The notes: a model not told the origin generated them from the letters alone. DNA of 64,000 bases from Bifidobacterium olomucense (GCF_012932375.1 NZ_JAAIIG010000001.1:372001-436000); one strand, 5' to 3'; counted from the first letter of the stretch, positions 39,690 through 48,526 are shown. Made by a program: numbers and translations.

Positions 39690-40979
39690 ATGACGCTCAA
39701 GCCAGATGAATACAGGCCGAGGCTGCTTGATGCGCCTGTTTTGAAAATGCTCAACGTGTTTGGAGCAGTGCAGATCGATGGTGCGAAATGGTGCGGCAAA
39801 ACATGGTGCGCGCTGTCGCATGCCAATAGTGTTACCGGGCTTGATGATTATCGTGTTCGTCCTTTAGCCGAAGCCGATCCCACCATGTCGCTTATCGGAG
39901 ATCAGCCACACCTGATTGACGAGTGGCAGACTGTTCCTGCTGTACGTGATGCCGTCCGTCATGCAATTGATCAGACAGCCAATCGTGCCGGACAATACCT
40001 GCTCACTGGGTCAAGCGCTCCTCCATTGGAGCAGTATGAGCATAGCGGAGCCGGACGGATTGCTCATTTGCGTATGCGTCCAATGAGCTTGTATGAGCAG
40101 AGTCTTTCCACAGGTACGGTCTCGTTGCGGGGATTGTTTGAGGGGGATTTCGAACCTGCATCCACACAAACATCATTGGCGCAAATCGCGGAGTGGACTT
40201 GCCGTGGAGGTTGGCCGGCCTCATTGGACAGGGATCTTGAAAGTGCTTTATATATTCCGCAGCAGTATCTTGAAGCTGTATGCGAAGATAATGCGCCTCG
40301 AATGGGGAAGAACCCGGAGCTGACACGACGCATCATCATGTCGCTGGCCCGTAACAACACGAAAGCCGCCACCGTAAAAACGTTGAGCCGAGACCTGTAT
40401 GCGGCTGATGAGACAGCTGACACTGAGCCGGCTCGATCCACTACTACCAGTTATGTGGACATGTTGATTCGTGAATTCCTTATTGAAGAATTGCCGAGTT
40501 GGGATGCTCCTATCAAAGCGCGGAACCGAATGCGTGTGAAGTCCAAACGATATTTCGTGGATCCCTCACTTGCTGTTTCGGCATTGGGTATGAATCCTTC
40601 GCGCTTGCTAACTAATGGTCAGGTCTTCGGAGACATGTTCGAAAATCTGGTGATTCGTGACCTGCTGGTTTATACCTCTGCTTGGGTTGGCATCGAGCGT
40701 CCTAAAGTCTATTTCTATCGCGATGACAAGGGTCTGGAGGCAGATGCCATTATTGAATTGGCGGATGGCCGATGGGCTGCAGTCGAAATCAAGCTCGGTG
40801 AGAACAAAGCTCAGGAAGGTATAGATTCACTTATCAAAGTGCGGGATACCATCATGGCCAACCCCTACTCGCAGCAGCAAGAGCCATCCTTCCTTATGGT
40901 GATTGTTGGCAATGGTGTATTTGCCAGAAAAACACCGGAAGGTGTATACGTGGTGCCGATCACGTTACTCGGAGCCTGA
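39690..40979 (+). CDS. AAA_14/DUF4143-type ATP-binding protein
   Basis: 429 aa, with GTCGAAGGT before the ATG. Walker A is GAKWCGKT (31-38), Walker B HLIDEWQ with Asp77/Glu78, sensor 1 LLTGSS (105-110). A helical middle follows. The C-terminal DUF4143 part has FENLVIRDLL (Glu318), GLEADAIIEL (Glu350/Asp352) and VEIKLG (Glu366, Lys368), the pattern of a PD-(D/E)XK nuclease-like fold. Family function is poorly known. It is bracketed by two homologous blocks of 23-bp-period repeats, which is the most unusual context in the window. Confidence 0.9.
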   Translation: MTLKPDEYRPRLLDAPVLKMLNVFGAVQIDGAKWCGKTWCALSHANSVTGLDDYRVRPLAEADPTMSLIGDQPHLIDEWQTVPAVRDAVRHAIDQTANRAGQYLLTGSSAPPLEQYEHSGAGRIAHLRMRPMSLYEQSLSTGTVSLRGLFEGDFEPASTQTSLAQIAEWTCRGGWPASLDRDLESALYIPQQYLEAVCEDNAPRMGKNPELTRRIIMSLARNNTKAATVKTLSRDLYAADETADTEPARSTTTSYVDMLIREFLIEELPSWDAPIKARNRMRVKSKRYFVDPSLAVSALGMNPSRLLTNGQVFGDMFENLVIRDLLVYTSAWVGIERPKVYFYRDDKGLEADAIIELADGRWAAVEIKLGENKAQEGIDSLIKVRDTIMANPYSQQQEPSFLMVIVGNGVFARKTPEGVYVVPITLLGA

Positions 40980-41007
40980 TCGGTATGGTCTGATTGACTG
41001 TGAGTCT

Positions 41008-41106
41008 GAGCATCGTGGGTTCTTTAGAACGGCCCTAAGGTTCGGGCGGTGTAAAATGTACAACCGAAGTGGTGTAAAATGTACAGTCAGAACGGTGTAA
41101 AATGTA
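41008..41106. repeat. Right repeat block: three 13-bp motifs with exact 23-bp period
   Basis: GGTGTAAAATGTA occurs at 41048, 41071 and 41094. The order of the 10-bp spacers (CAACCGAAGT, CAGTCAGAAC) matches that of the left block (TAACCAAGCT, TAGTCAGAAT), and so does the 40-bp lead-in with GTTCTTTAGAAC. This shows the two blocks are copies of one another rather than independent runs of a short motif. Confidence 0.92.
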
Positions 41107-41142
41107 CAATTGTTCTGGCTATACAGCGATATTGTGAAGCGA

Positions 41143-41262
41143 TTACCTCACGCAGATGGATTCGCTGAGACGGATGTTCTGACCCCAGTCGGCGGCGCTT
41201 ACACCACTCTTTACCTCGTATTTTGGTCTCAGTGAGTTTCAGTGCTGTGGGTCCGACCAGGC
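41143..41262 (-). pseudogene. Decayed 3' end of a methionyl-tRNA formyltransferase gene
   Basis: On the minus strand, SLVGPTALKLTETKIRG in one frame is followed, after a single-base shift, by VKSGVSAADWGQNIRLSESI and CVR, then a stop at 41143-41145. This aligns with the real Fmt C-terminus ([15 protein letters not shown], then [17 protein letters not shown], stop). About half of the residues match, including AADW and the final CVR. No upstream part is present. It is a divergent fragment, not a recent duplicate of the intact fmt. Confidence 0.7.
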
Positions 41263-41307
41263 TCAGGCTATGTGGGGCTTAAACGGTTTGGGCGGCTCGT
41301 CGATTGC

Positions 41308-42042
41308 TTAGCGCAGCACCAGCTGATGGTCGAAGATTTCGGCGCTGACTTTGGAGGGAATCATACGCCATCCAAGATGGGAGAGATCCCGGTGCGAGGT
41401 GGTGTAGCCGCGCATCCATTCAAAGCATTGCTGGGTTTGGATGGCGTCGCTTAAGGCACGGTGTTCCTCGTTGTCGGCAATGCCGAATCGCACGATCAGA
41501 TCGGCCAGACGATGATGCCGATGTTCCGGGAACAGCACACGGCTGATCTGCATGGTGTCATAATCCATACAGGCGAATGGGATGCCGGCTACATGCTGCG
41601 CGTTGTATTCCAGAAACCGCAGATCGAAGCTGACATTATGGCCCACAATCGGTTCAGGTGTGGATCCGTCCAATGGCTCGGCCAGCCAGTCGATGAACTG
41701 GGGAAGTACGTCGTCAATGGGATCCTGATCGGCCACCATCGCGTCGCTGATACCGGTCAATGCAGTGATCTGCCGCGGAATCGGGCGACGGGGGTTAATG
41801 AGCTGCTGGAACTGGTCCACGATTTTGCCGTTGCGTACGCGAACGGCACCGATTTCCGTAATGGCGCAACGGTTCGGGTACAGGCCGGTGGTTTCCAGAT
41901 CGAGGGTCACATAGTTCAGTGGGAAACCGGCGCGATCATCCGTTATACGCTGAATCGAATTGGTGAGGGGGGCAACAGTGCCGCTTTCGTATTCGTGGTC
42001 TGTAGGTGGGACTCCGAATACGCCAATATGGGAAGTGCTCAC
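41308..42042 (-). CDS. DnaQ-like 3'-5' exonuclease
   Basis: 244 aa. ExoI motif is TLDLETTGLYP (DxE), ExoII is VGHNVSFDLRFLEYNA, and ExoIII is EHRALSDAIQT, so the DEDDh set is complete (His before the last Asp by five). A 40-residue N-terminal and a short C-terminal extension flank the nuclease core. It may act as proofreading-type subunit or in RNA/DNA trimming. It is not fused to a BRCT or helicase domain. Expressed toward the accessory island. Confidence 0.92.
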   Translation of the reverse strand: MSTSHIGVFGVPPTDHEYESGTVAPLTNSIQRITDDRAGFPLNYVTLDLETTGLYPNRCAITEIGAVRVRNGKIVDQFQQLINPRRPIPRQITALTGISDAMVADQDPIDDVLPQFIDWLAEPLDGSTPEPIVGHNVSFDLRFLEYNAQHVAGIPFACMDYDTMQISRVLFPEHRHHRLADLIVRFGIADNEEHRALSDAIQTQQCFEWMRGYTTSHRDLSHLGWRMIPSKVSAEIFDHQLVLR

Positions 42043-42268
42043 TGGTGCTCCTTGCCGTGGGGACGATGCTTCGACTTATTGTAGCGGCACGGCACGGTGG
42101 ACGGTAAAAATTTACCGGGGCCTTCATGATGCAGATATATTGGTGTGCAGTTGATTTGAGAACTGTGGCGTTGGGTCGATCTGATCGTCATGGCGTGCTG
42201 CCTGGACGACACGGTCTGGCTATGCGGATTGTAGCGACTGTTGCATCACGAGTGCGGAAGGAGGCTGT

Positions 42269-44449
42269 ATGAAGCGGATTGTGGCTGGCATTGTGGCGCA
42301 TGTGGATGCCGGTAAGACGACGCTGTCCGAGGCGCTGCTCTACAGCAGTGGTGAGATTCGCAAGCTGGGCCGAGTGGACCACGGCGATGCTTTTCTGGAT
42401 ACGAATGTGTTGGAAAAGGCTCGTGGCATCACCATCTTCGCTCATCAGGCGCTGGTAGAGCATCGTGATATGCGTCTGACGTTGCTGGACACCCCGGGCC
42501 ACGTCGATTTCGGTGCGGAAACCGAACGGGTGCTGCGGGTATTGGACTATGCGATTCTGGTGGTGTCTGGTACGGATGGTGTGCAGGGGCATACGGAAAC
42601 CCTGTGGCGGCTGCTCGCACGATATGAAGTGCCGACGTTCATCTTCGTCAACAAATGCGATGCGGATGGCTTCGATCGCGACAGGACACTGATGCAGCTG
42701 CGTCAGCGATTTGGTGATGCGGTGTTCGCGTTGCCTGCGATTACGCGAGACGCTCAGACCTCAAACGTGCAGCCGCTGGGCCGGATCGTGCCATTCGGGG
42801 ATGCGGCTGAGGACGTGGCCACGTTGGACGAACAGGCGATGGATGAGTATCTGGAATCCGGCGCATTGACGGTGGGGCGTGTGCAGTCGATGATCGCTGC
42901 GCGTAGCCTTTTCCCGGTGTTCTTCGGTTCCGCCCTGAAGCTGGATGGCATCGAGGAATTCCTGGATGGTTTGGAGCAGGTCACGGCCGAGACGCAATGG
43001 CCGGAGCTGTTTGGTGCGCGGGTGTTCAAAATCGCGCATGATGCGCAGCATAACCGTATGACCTGGCTGAGAGTGACCGGTGGAACGCTGAAAGCCAAAG
43101 AGGTGATCGATGTCGGAGACGAATCCGAGAAGATCGATCAGGTGCGCGTATATAACGGTGCGAAATTCGAAACGGTTACCGAAGTGCCGGCGGGAGCGGT
43201 ATGCGCAGTGACCGGTCTGAACGGTACGTTCCCCGGCGAAGGATTGGGTGCGGAACCGAATGCGGAATCTCCGTCGCTGCAGCCGGTGCTGACCTATACC
43301 GTACTGCCCGAAGGAGCGGCGGCACAGGCCGCTGATCATGGCGCCGAATCGTCAAGCGAGGTCACTGATGAGAGCGGCGATGAACCGGCATCGGCCCCTC
43401 AGCCGATAGCGCGCCGTCCGGCATTCGATGATTTGACCTTGCACAAGGTCATCGCGGCGTTGCGGGAATTGGAGGATGAGGATCCTCTGCTGCATGTGGT
43501 GTGGGTGGAGCGTCTGCAAGAGATTCATGTGCAGCTGATGGGTGCCGTTCAGCTGGAAATCGTCCAGCAGACGCTCCACTCCAGATTCGGTTTGGACGTG
43601 GAGTTCAGTCCCGGTTCCATTCTCTATAGGGAAACCATTACCGCGCCGATTGAAGGCGTAGGGCATTTCGAACCGCTGAGGCATTACGCCGAAGCGCATA
43701 TTCGGCTGGAACCGGGCGAGCCGGGCAGCGGCATTGTCGTCTCGTCAGTGCTGTCGGAAAACGAGTTGGATCGCAACTGGCAGCGGCTTATTCTCACGCA
43801 TCTGACAGAACGGGAGCATCTTGGCGTATTGGTCGGAGCCCCATTGACCGATATTCGGATGACTCTGGTGGCCGGCAAGGCGCATCTCAAACATACCGAG
43901 GGCGGTGACTTCCGTCAGGCCACATATCGTGCGATCCGCCAAGGGCTGATGGAGTTGCACGCCGGGGTGAGTGGTCATCCGTCCACGCCTGTGGATCAGC
44001 GTCCAGATACCTCCGGCATCGGGAATTGCCGGCTTTTGGAACCTTGGTACCAGTTCCGTCTGGAAGTGCCGGCGGACATGATCGGACGGGCCATGAGTGA
44101 CATTCAACGGATGAGCGGCACATTCAACCCGCCAACGGAGGATGGTTCCTATGCGCTGGTCGAAGGAACCGCACCGGTTTCCGAAATGCGCGATTACGCG
44201 ATGGACGTGAACCGCTATACGCATGGTCATGGCCGCTTCTCCGCCACCTTCGGCGGTTATCGGCCCTGCCATGACGAGGAACGCGTGGTTCGCGAGTGCG
44301 CATATGATCCCGAATCGGATCTGGACAATACGCCAGATTCCGTATTCTGCGCCCATGGTGCCGGCTACCCCGTCAAATGGTACAAAGTGCCCGAATTCAT
44401 GCATCTTGGATGGGAGAACATCAAGCCTTCATCGAAATCAGGCGATTAA
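42269..44449 (+). CDS. TetM/EF-G-like translation GTPase (ribosomal protection protein family)
   Basis: 726 aa, with GGAAGGAGGCTGT before the ATG. G1 is AHVDAGKT (10-17), G3 LDTPGHVDF, G4 FVNKCD. Downstream domains follow the TetM/EF-G order. An insertion rich in Ala/Ser/Glu (about residues 350-378) and extra length set it apart from TetM/TetW (about 640 aa). GC content and codon use match the chromosome. I therefore think it is a long-resident paralogue of ribosomal protection proteins; tetracycline resistance should not be assumed. Confidence 0.88.
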   Translation: MKRIVAGIVAHVDAGKTTLSEALLYSSGEIRKLGRVDHGDAFLDTNVLEKARGITIFAHQALVEHRDMRLTLLDTPGHVDFGAETERVLRVLDYAILVVSGTDGVQGHTETLWRLLARYEVPTFIFVNKCDADGFDRDRTLMQLRQRFGDAVFALPAITRDAQTSNVQPLGRIVPFGDAAEDVATLDEQAMDEYLESGALTVGRVQSMIAARSLFPVFFGSALKLDGIEEFLDGLEQVTAETQWPELFGARVFKIAHDAQHNRMTWLRVTGGTLKAKEVIDVGDESEKIDQVRVYNGAKFETVTEVPAGAVCAVTGLNGTFPGEGLGAEPNAESPSLQPVLTYTVLPEGAAAQAADHGAESSSEVTDESGDEPASAPQPIARRPAFDDLTLHKVIAALRELEDEDPLLHVVWVERLQEIHVQLMGAVQLEIVQQTLHSRFGLDVEFSPGSILYRETITAPIEGVGHFEPLRHYAEAHIRLEPGEPGSGIVVSSVLSENELDRNWQRLILTHLTEREHLGVLVGAPLTDIRMTLVAGKAHLKHTEGGDFRQATYRAIRQGLMELHAGVSGHPSTPVDQRPDTSGIGNCRLLEPWYQFRLEVPADMIGRAMSDIQRMSGTFNPPTEDGSYALVEGTAPVSEMRDYAMDVNRYTHGHGRFSATFGGYRPCHDEERVVRECAYDPESDLDNTPDSVFCAHGAGYPVKWYKVPEFMHLGWENIKPSSKSGD

Positions 44450-44489
44450 CGGGAAACATTCAAAAGCGCTGTGAATCAATGCGTTATCG

Positions 44490-44511
44490 AACAAGACGTT
44501 CGTCTTTTGTG
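44490..44511 (+). terminator. Intrinsic terminator after the TetM-like gene
   Basis: AAGACG (44493-44498) pairs with CGTCTT (44501-44506), continuing into TTGTGT. Short stem, but well placed 40 bp after the stop. Confidence 0.65.
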
Positions 44512-44517
44512 TGCAAA

Positions 44518-44565
44518 TATAGGTATTCCCTCTTCCAGACTGCTCTGGAAGAGGGAATACCTATA
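44518..44565. terminator. Perfect 22-bp stem hairpin between convergent genes
   Basis: The left arm 44518-44539 (TATAGGTATTCCCTCTTCCA, plus GA) is perfectly complementary to 44544-44565 around the loop CTGC. Six bp separate it from the stop of the excalibur-domain gene on the minus strand. It can serve as terminator in both directions, but the perfect match is unusual. Confidence 0.8.
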
Positions 44566-44571
44566 TTGCCA

Positions 44572-45588
44572 TCAGTAGTTCGGCCTGTTTTCGCAAGCAA
44601 AACCGTCACCATCGGCATCTAAGTCAGGAGAGTAACCCGGATCATTTTTTGTAATGCCGTGTCCCAGTGCATCCCAAACGGCTTTGCAGTTCCGATAGTA
44701 GGTATTGCTTGGCTCGGTTGGCATAGTAGGTGTTGTTGGCGTCGTTTGCACCTGTTCAGGTGCAGTGGTTTGCTGCTCGGGTGTGATTGTCTGCTGAGGG
44801 GTAGTTGCCTGAACGTCTGGCATGGGTGTCTTAGGCTTGTTTTCCTTTACAAGTAAGACGATGGTGTGCGTTTTCCTACTCAGTGAGACCCAATCTCTGA
44901 GAATCCAGCTATCGGGAGTTTCGCCAACTTTTGAAGTCACATCCGAATCTCCGGTGGTGTATTCGAGGCTCCAATCCGCTTTCAGTTGAGTGATTTCTTC
45001 CTTGCGGGTTGCCACTGTTTTCTTTTCGCTCTCTCCGTTTGGGAAAAGCAGCTTTTGGATCATTTGTGCGTCTGGATCTTCATCGGAGACCTTATCTCCA
45101 GCATAAACAGTGCTTAGATCATCTTTGACGGTAACCAAATACATCCCTCTCACGGTGGAAGATGTCCAGGTGACCTTGAAATTGTTCCAGGCAACGGTCT
45201 CAATATTGTGTCCGGATGAAGCACCGGGATAGCTTTCCGCATTGATGATAGCTTTTCTATAATTTTCAGGGGCGCTTATCGCATCTAATGTGCATTTGAG
45301 GGTGCCGTCATCCTCTTTGGGAGTGTATGGAAAATAGACCGAGCCCTCTTCGTCCTCGGTTAAATCACATAGTTTCTCAAGCTCTTTAACCGACTGAGCT
45401 TTCTTTGAGAGGGAGGCCTTAGCAATGTTGGCCGATTCGTTATCTTGTTTAATGGTCCCAAGCCGTTTTCTCGAATAGGTGATTGCAAAGACTGCAGACG
45501 CAACTAGCACTACTGCCAGAGCCACAGCTACAAATCTCTTACCAAGAAGGGATGTGGCTGCTGTATTTTCCTGTTCTTCTAGTCTCAT
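44572..45588 (-). CDS. Membrane-anchored protein with C-terminal excalibur domain
   Basis: 338 aa. One membrane helix near residues 17-36 (RFVAVALAVVLVASAVFAIT) is followed by a mostly extracellular region of unknown fold (about 45-250), a Thr/Pro/Gln-rich linker (about 255-300) and a C-terminal excalibur calcium-binding motif: YRNCKAVWDALGHG, then DLDADGDGFACEN with the DxDxDGxxCE pattern. Codon use is more AT-rich than the flanks. It probably sits on the outer face of the membrane. No enzymatic function can be given. Confidence 0.8.
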   Translation of the reverse strand: MRLEEQENTAATSLLGKRFVAVALAVVLVASAVFAITYSRKRLGTIKQDNESANIAKASLSKKAQSVKELEKLCDLTEDEEGSVYFPYTPKEDDGTLKCTLDAISAPENYRKAIINAESYPGASSGHNIETVAWNNFKVTWTSSTVRGMYLVTVKDDLSTVYAGDKVSDEDPDAQMIQKLLFPNGESEKKTVATRKEEITQLKADWSLEYTTGDSDVTSKVGETPDSWILRDWVSLSRKTHTIVLLVKENKPKTPMPDVQATTPQQTITPEQQTTAPEQVQTTPTTPTMPTEPSNTYYRNCKAVWDALGHGITKNDPGYSPDLDADGDGFACENRPNY

Positions 45589-46025
45589 GTACTCATTTTA
45601 TCTTGGAATACTTGGGCCTTAAGCTTTAGGATCTCGGCGCATATAAGTAAATTGTGTTGCACAGTCCGTCTGCGTGATTTTTACAATCGTTTGTATATGA
45701 AGCACTGATGGAGTATTGAAAATGAGCACTCCTTGGAGCCAGAAGAAATATCGAAATATAGTATGAAATCTCAATGCGAGAATTGGTTGAATTCATGCAT
45801 CTTTACTGTGCTGTGTATCGGACCAAGACAGTTTGAGATGCACCGTTTAAGGAAGAGATTATCCGCCTGGCAATTGTTTCGTATCTACTGAGACGGATGC
45901 TGGACGAACAATAGATATTGCAGGACAGTAAATATACACAGTTGGATGTCGGAAGCATCCTTGCCGCGGCCGGTATTCGGGTGCGGGGGATGCCGTGGCC
46001 GCATGTGCGAGTAGGATAACCGACC
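45589..46025. other. 437-bp region without a convincing gene
   Basis: AT-rich up to about 45880, then GC-rich. The first 100 bp should contain the promoter of the excalibur-domain gene on the minus strand. A 14-codon ORF at 45722-45766 (MSTPWSQKKYRNIV) has no ribosome site and is not called. Nothing else recognised. Confidence 0.5.
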
Positions 46026-47426
46026 GTGGCTCAGACTCAGGTGCATCAGGCAATACGACGGGCGTCGGCAGACGCGAAATACCGGCAGATGACCGAACAG
46101 CCGATTCCCTCCCTGATCCTGACATTGAGCGTGCCGGCGGTGATCTCCAATCTGGTGACCACTGCATATAACCTCACCGACACATTCTTTATCGGGCAGC
46201 TCGGCACTGCGCAATCCGGAGCCATCGGCATCGCCTTCTCCATCATGACGATTCTTCAGGCGCTGGGCTTTTTCTGCGGCAACGGCGCAGGTAATTCGAT
46301 GAGCCGCGAACTCGGCAAACGCAACAACGAGCGTGCATCCAGACTGCTGGCCATCGGATTCGTGGCGGCGTTCTCTTTTGGTCTTGTGGTCGCCATCATC
46401 TGCTTGGCCACCTTGCGCCCTCTGGTCGTGATGCTCGGCTCCACGGAGACCATCGCACCATATGCCGTGCAATATCTGACACCGATTCTTGTGGCCGCAC
46501 CATGCGTGTGCGGCTCCTTCGCATTGAACGGATTGCTGCGCTATCAAGGTCAATCGGCGTTCGGCATGATCGGTCTGGTCACCGGATCGCTGCTCAACTT
46601 CATGTTGGCACCGTTGTTCATCTTCGTGCTGGACATGGGCATTTTCGGTGCCGGACTGGCCACCGGTATCTGTCAGAGCGTGAGTTTCGTGATTCTCGTC
46701 GTCATGAGTGCGCGATTCGGCGTATTGAAGCTTTCGCTGCGCAATTTCAAACCCGATCCGCTGCTGCTGCGCGAGATTCTCGGCGGCGGCCTTCCCTCGT
46801 TGGTCCGCCAGTCCGCCGGCTCGATCGCCACTACTTGCGTCAACATTGCCGCCAACCCGTTCGGGGATGCGGCGATCGCCGGCATGGCCATCGTGATGCG
46901 CATCATGCTCGGCGTCAACTCGGTGATCGTCGGCCTCGGGCAAGGCTTCCAACCGGTATGCGGATACAACTATGGTGCCGGCAAATTCAGCCGCGTACGT
47001 GAAGGATTCTGGTTCTGCGTGTGGCTCGCCACCGGCGTGCTGGTAGCGCTGTCCATAGCGATCTGGCTCGGTGCGCCCGAGCTCGTGGAAATCTTCCGCT
47101 CCGATCCTGCCGTAGTGTCGGTCGGCGTGGCGGCATTGCACTTCGAATGTTTGACGGCATGGACGAACGGCGTCAACATGATGGGCAATATGATGAGCCA
47201 GACCATGGGCAAAACCGGTATCGCATCATTCCTGGCGGTATGCCGCACCGGCCTGTATCTGGCACCGCTGGTGCTTGTCCTGCCGTATTTCATCGGCCTG
47301 ACCGGCGTGGTGGTCGCCCAATCCATCGCCGACATGATGACGTTCGTCACCACGATTCCGTTCCTGCGATATCTGTTGGGAAGCGTTCTGGCAACGCATC
47401 GCACGCAGGATGAGCGGCGGTCCTGA
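46026..47426 (+). CDS. MATE-family efflux transporter
   Basis: 466 aa, start GTG at 46026. Twelve hydrophobic segments can be placed. SVPAVISNLVTTAYNLTDTF with FIGQLG is the family's first-helix signature, and the second half begins similarly (LGGGLPSLVRQSAGSIATT, then VIVGLGQGFQPVCGYNYGAG). MATE exporters expel drugs or metabolites using a sodium or proton gradient. The substrate is unknown. An AEC-family transporter remnant follows in the same direction. Confidence 0.92.
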   Translation: MAQTQVHQAIRRASADAKYRQMTEQPIPSLILTLSVPAVISNLVTTAYNLTDTFFIGQLGTAQSGAIGIAFSIMTILQALGFFCGNGAGNSMSRELGKRNNERASRLLAIGFVAAFSFGLVVAIICLATLRPLVVMLGSTETIAPYAVQYLTPILVAAPCVCGSFALNGLLRYQGQSAFGMIGLVTGSLLNFMLAPLFIFVLDMGIFGAGLATGICQSVSFVILVVMSARFGVLKLSLRNFKPDPLLLREILGGGLPSLVRQSAGSIATTCVNIAANPFGDAAIAGMAIVMRIMLGVNSVIVGLGQGFQPVCGYNYGAGKFSRVREGFWFCVWLATGVLVALSIAIWLGAPELVEIFRSDPAVVSVGVAALHFECLTAWTNGVNMMGNMMSQTMGKTGIASFLAVCRTGLYLAPLVLVLPYFIGLTGVVVAQSIADMMTFVTTIPFLRYLLGSVLATHRTQDERRS

Positions 47427-47531
47427 CATCCCAGCGAATCGGCGTTTGATGGCCGACGAATACGGCATTGACGTCGCGAACAATACAAGCATCGTAAGCG
47501 ATACGAGTACTAGAAACAGGAGGAGATGGAG

Positions 47532-48526
47532 ATGGGCCAGTTCGGCGTCATGATCGGCCAACTGGTCGGATTCCTGATCATGCTGATGGTCGGCTACGGG
47601 TGCGTGCGTCTGCGGTTCTACGGCAAGGTGGCGCTTGACGGCATGTGCTCGCTGCTGCTTAACGTGCTGATCCCCGTGCTGGTGTTCTCGAACGCCGTGG
47701 ACGGTACGGATCGCGCACAGTTGTTCGCCAACCGTGGCGTGATGCTGCTGACTGCCATCATGTATGGTCGCTGATATTGGCGTTCGCCATCGTGGCATGG
47801 CTGCTGCGTCTGCATGGTTCCCGCAGCCATATATTCCAGGCTTCGCTGATTTTCGGCAACGCCGGTTTCATCGGCATTCCATTGGTTATGGCACTGTTTG
47901 CGCATGAAGGTGCCATTTATGTGGCGTTGATGTCGTTGGTCGATCAGGCATTGCTGTGGACATACGGCGTATGGCTGTGCGAACCGGTGTCCGATCATGA
48001 ACACCTCACCCCTCAACGCACGAATCCGTTCGCATCATTGCACGACGACCTGCTGAATCTGGCGAAGCGTTTCGTGAATCCCGCCTTCATCGGTGTGATG
48101 ATTGCGCTGGCATTGATTTTGCTTGGCATACGCGTGCCCGAACTGATCTTGAAACCGTTGCATACCATCGGAGGCATGGCCACGCCGATGTCGCTGATTT
48201 ATCTCGGTGGCCTGTTCGCGCTGACGCGTTGGTGGGGCGTATTGAAACGCTACGAATTGTATGTGGGATTGGTGACCAAGATGATCGCCTTCCCGCTCGG
48301 ATTCTATGCGTTGCTGACCGCGCTCGCCGCCGTCTGCCCGTGGCTGCCGGTCACCCATGACATGATTTTGATGATGACTGTTATTGCCGGCTTGCCGACG
48401 ATGACCACGATCGCGATGTTCACCGGTCGGAAAAACAACATGCCCGACTACGCCGTCGGTTTTGTGCTGGTGAGCACCTTGTTCTCGCTGGTTTCACTCA
48501 CCATCGTCTCCGCCATCGTATTCTGA
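47532..48526 (+). pseudogene. AEC-family (auxin efflux carrier-like) transporter, frameshifted
   Basis: The ATG at 47532 has AGGAGG at 47518-47523. The first frame encodes MGQFGVMIGQLVGFLIMLMV and ends in a TGA at 47772-47774. The rest (HVWSLILAFAIVAWLLRLHG onwards, to 48526) continues in another frame that overlaps across 47755-47770. Together they give a normal-length (about 330 aa), ten-helix AEC carrier. The break falls at ATGTATGG, as expected from loss of one TGTA from ATGTATGTATGG. It is a pseudogene unless frameshifting or a sequencing error is involved. Confidence 0.85.

Noticed and set aside
42269..44449. Acquired tetracycline-resistance gene
   Set aside because: Codon use matches the chromosome, length differs from TetM/TetW and there is no mobile context.
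45722..45766. 14-codon ORF MSTPWSQKKYRNIV
   Set aside because: No ribosome site and no recognisable family; too short to support.
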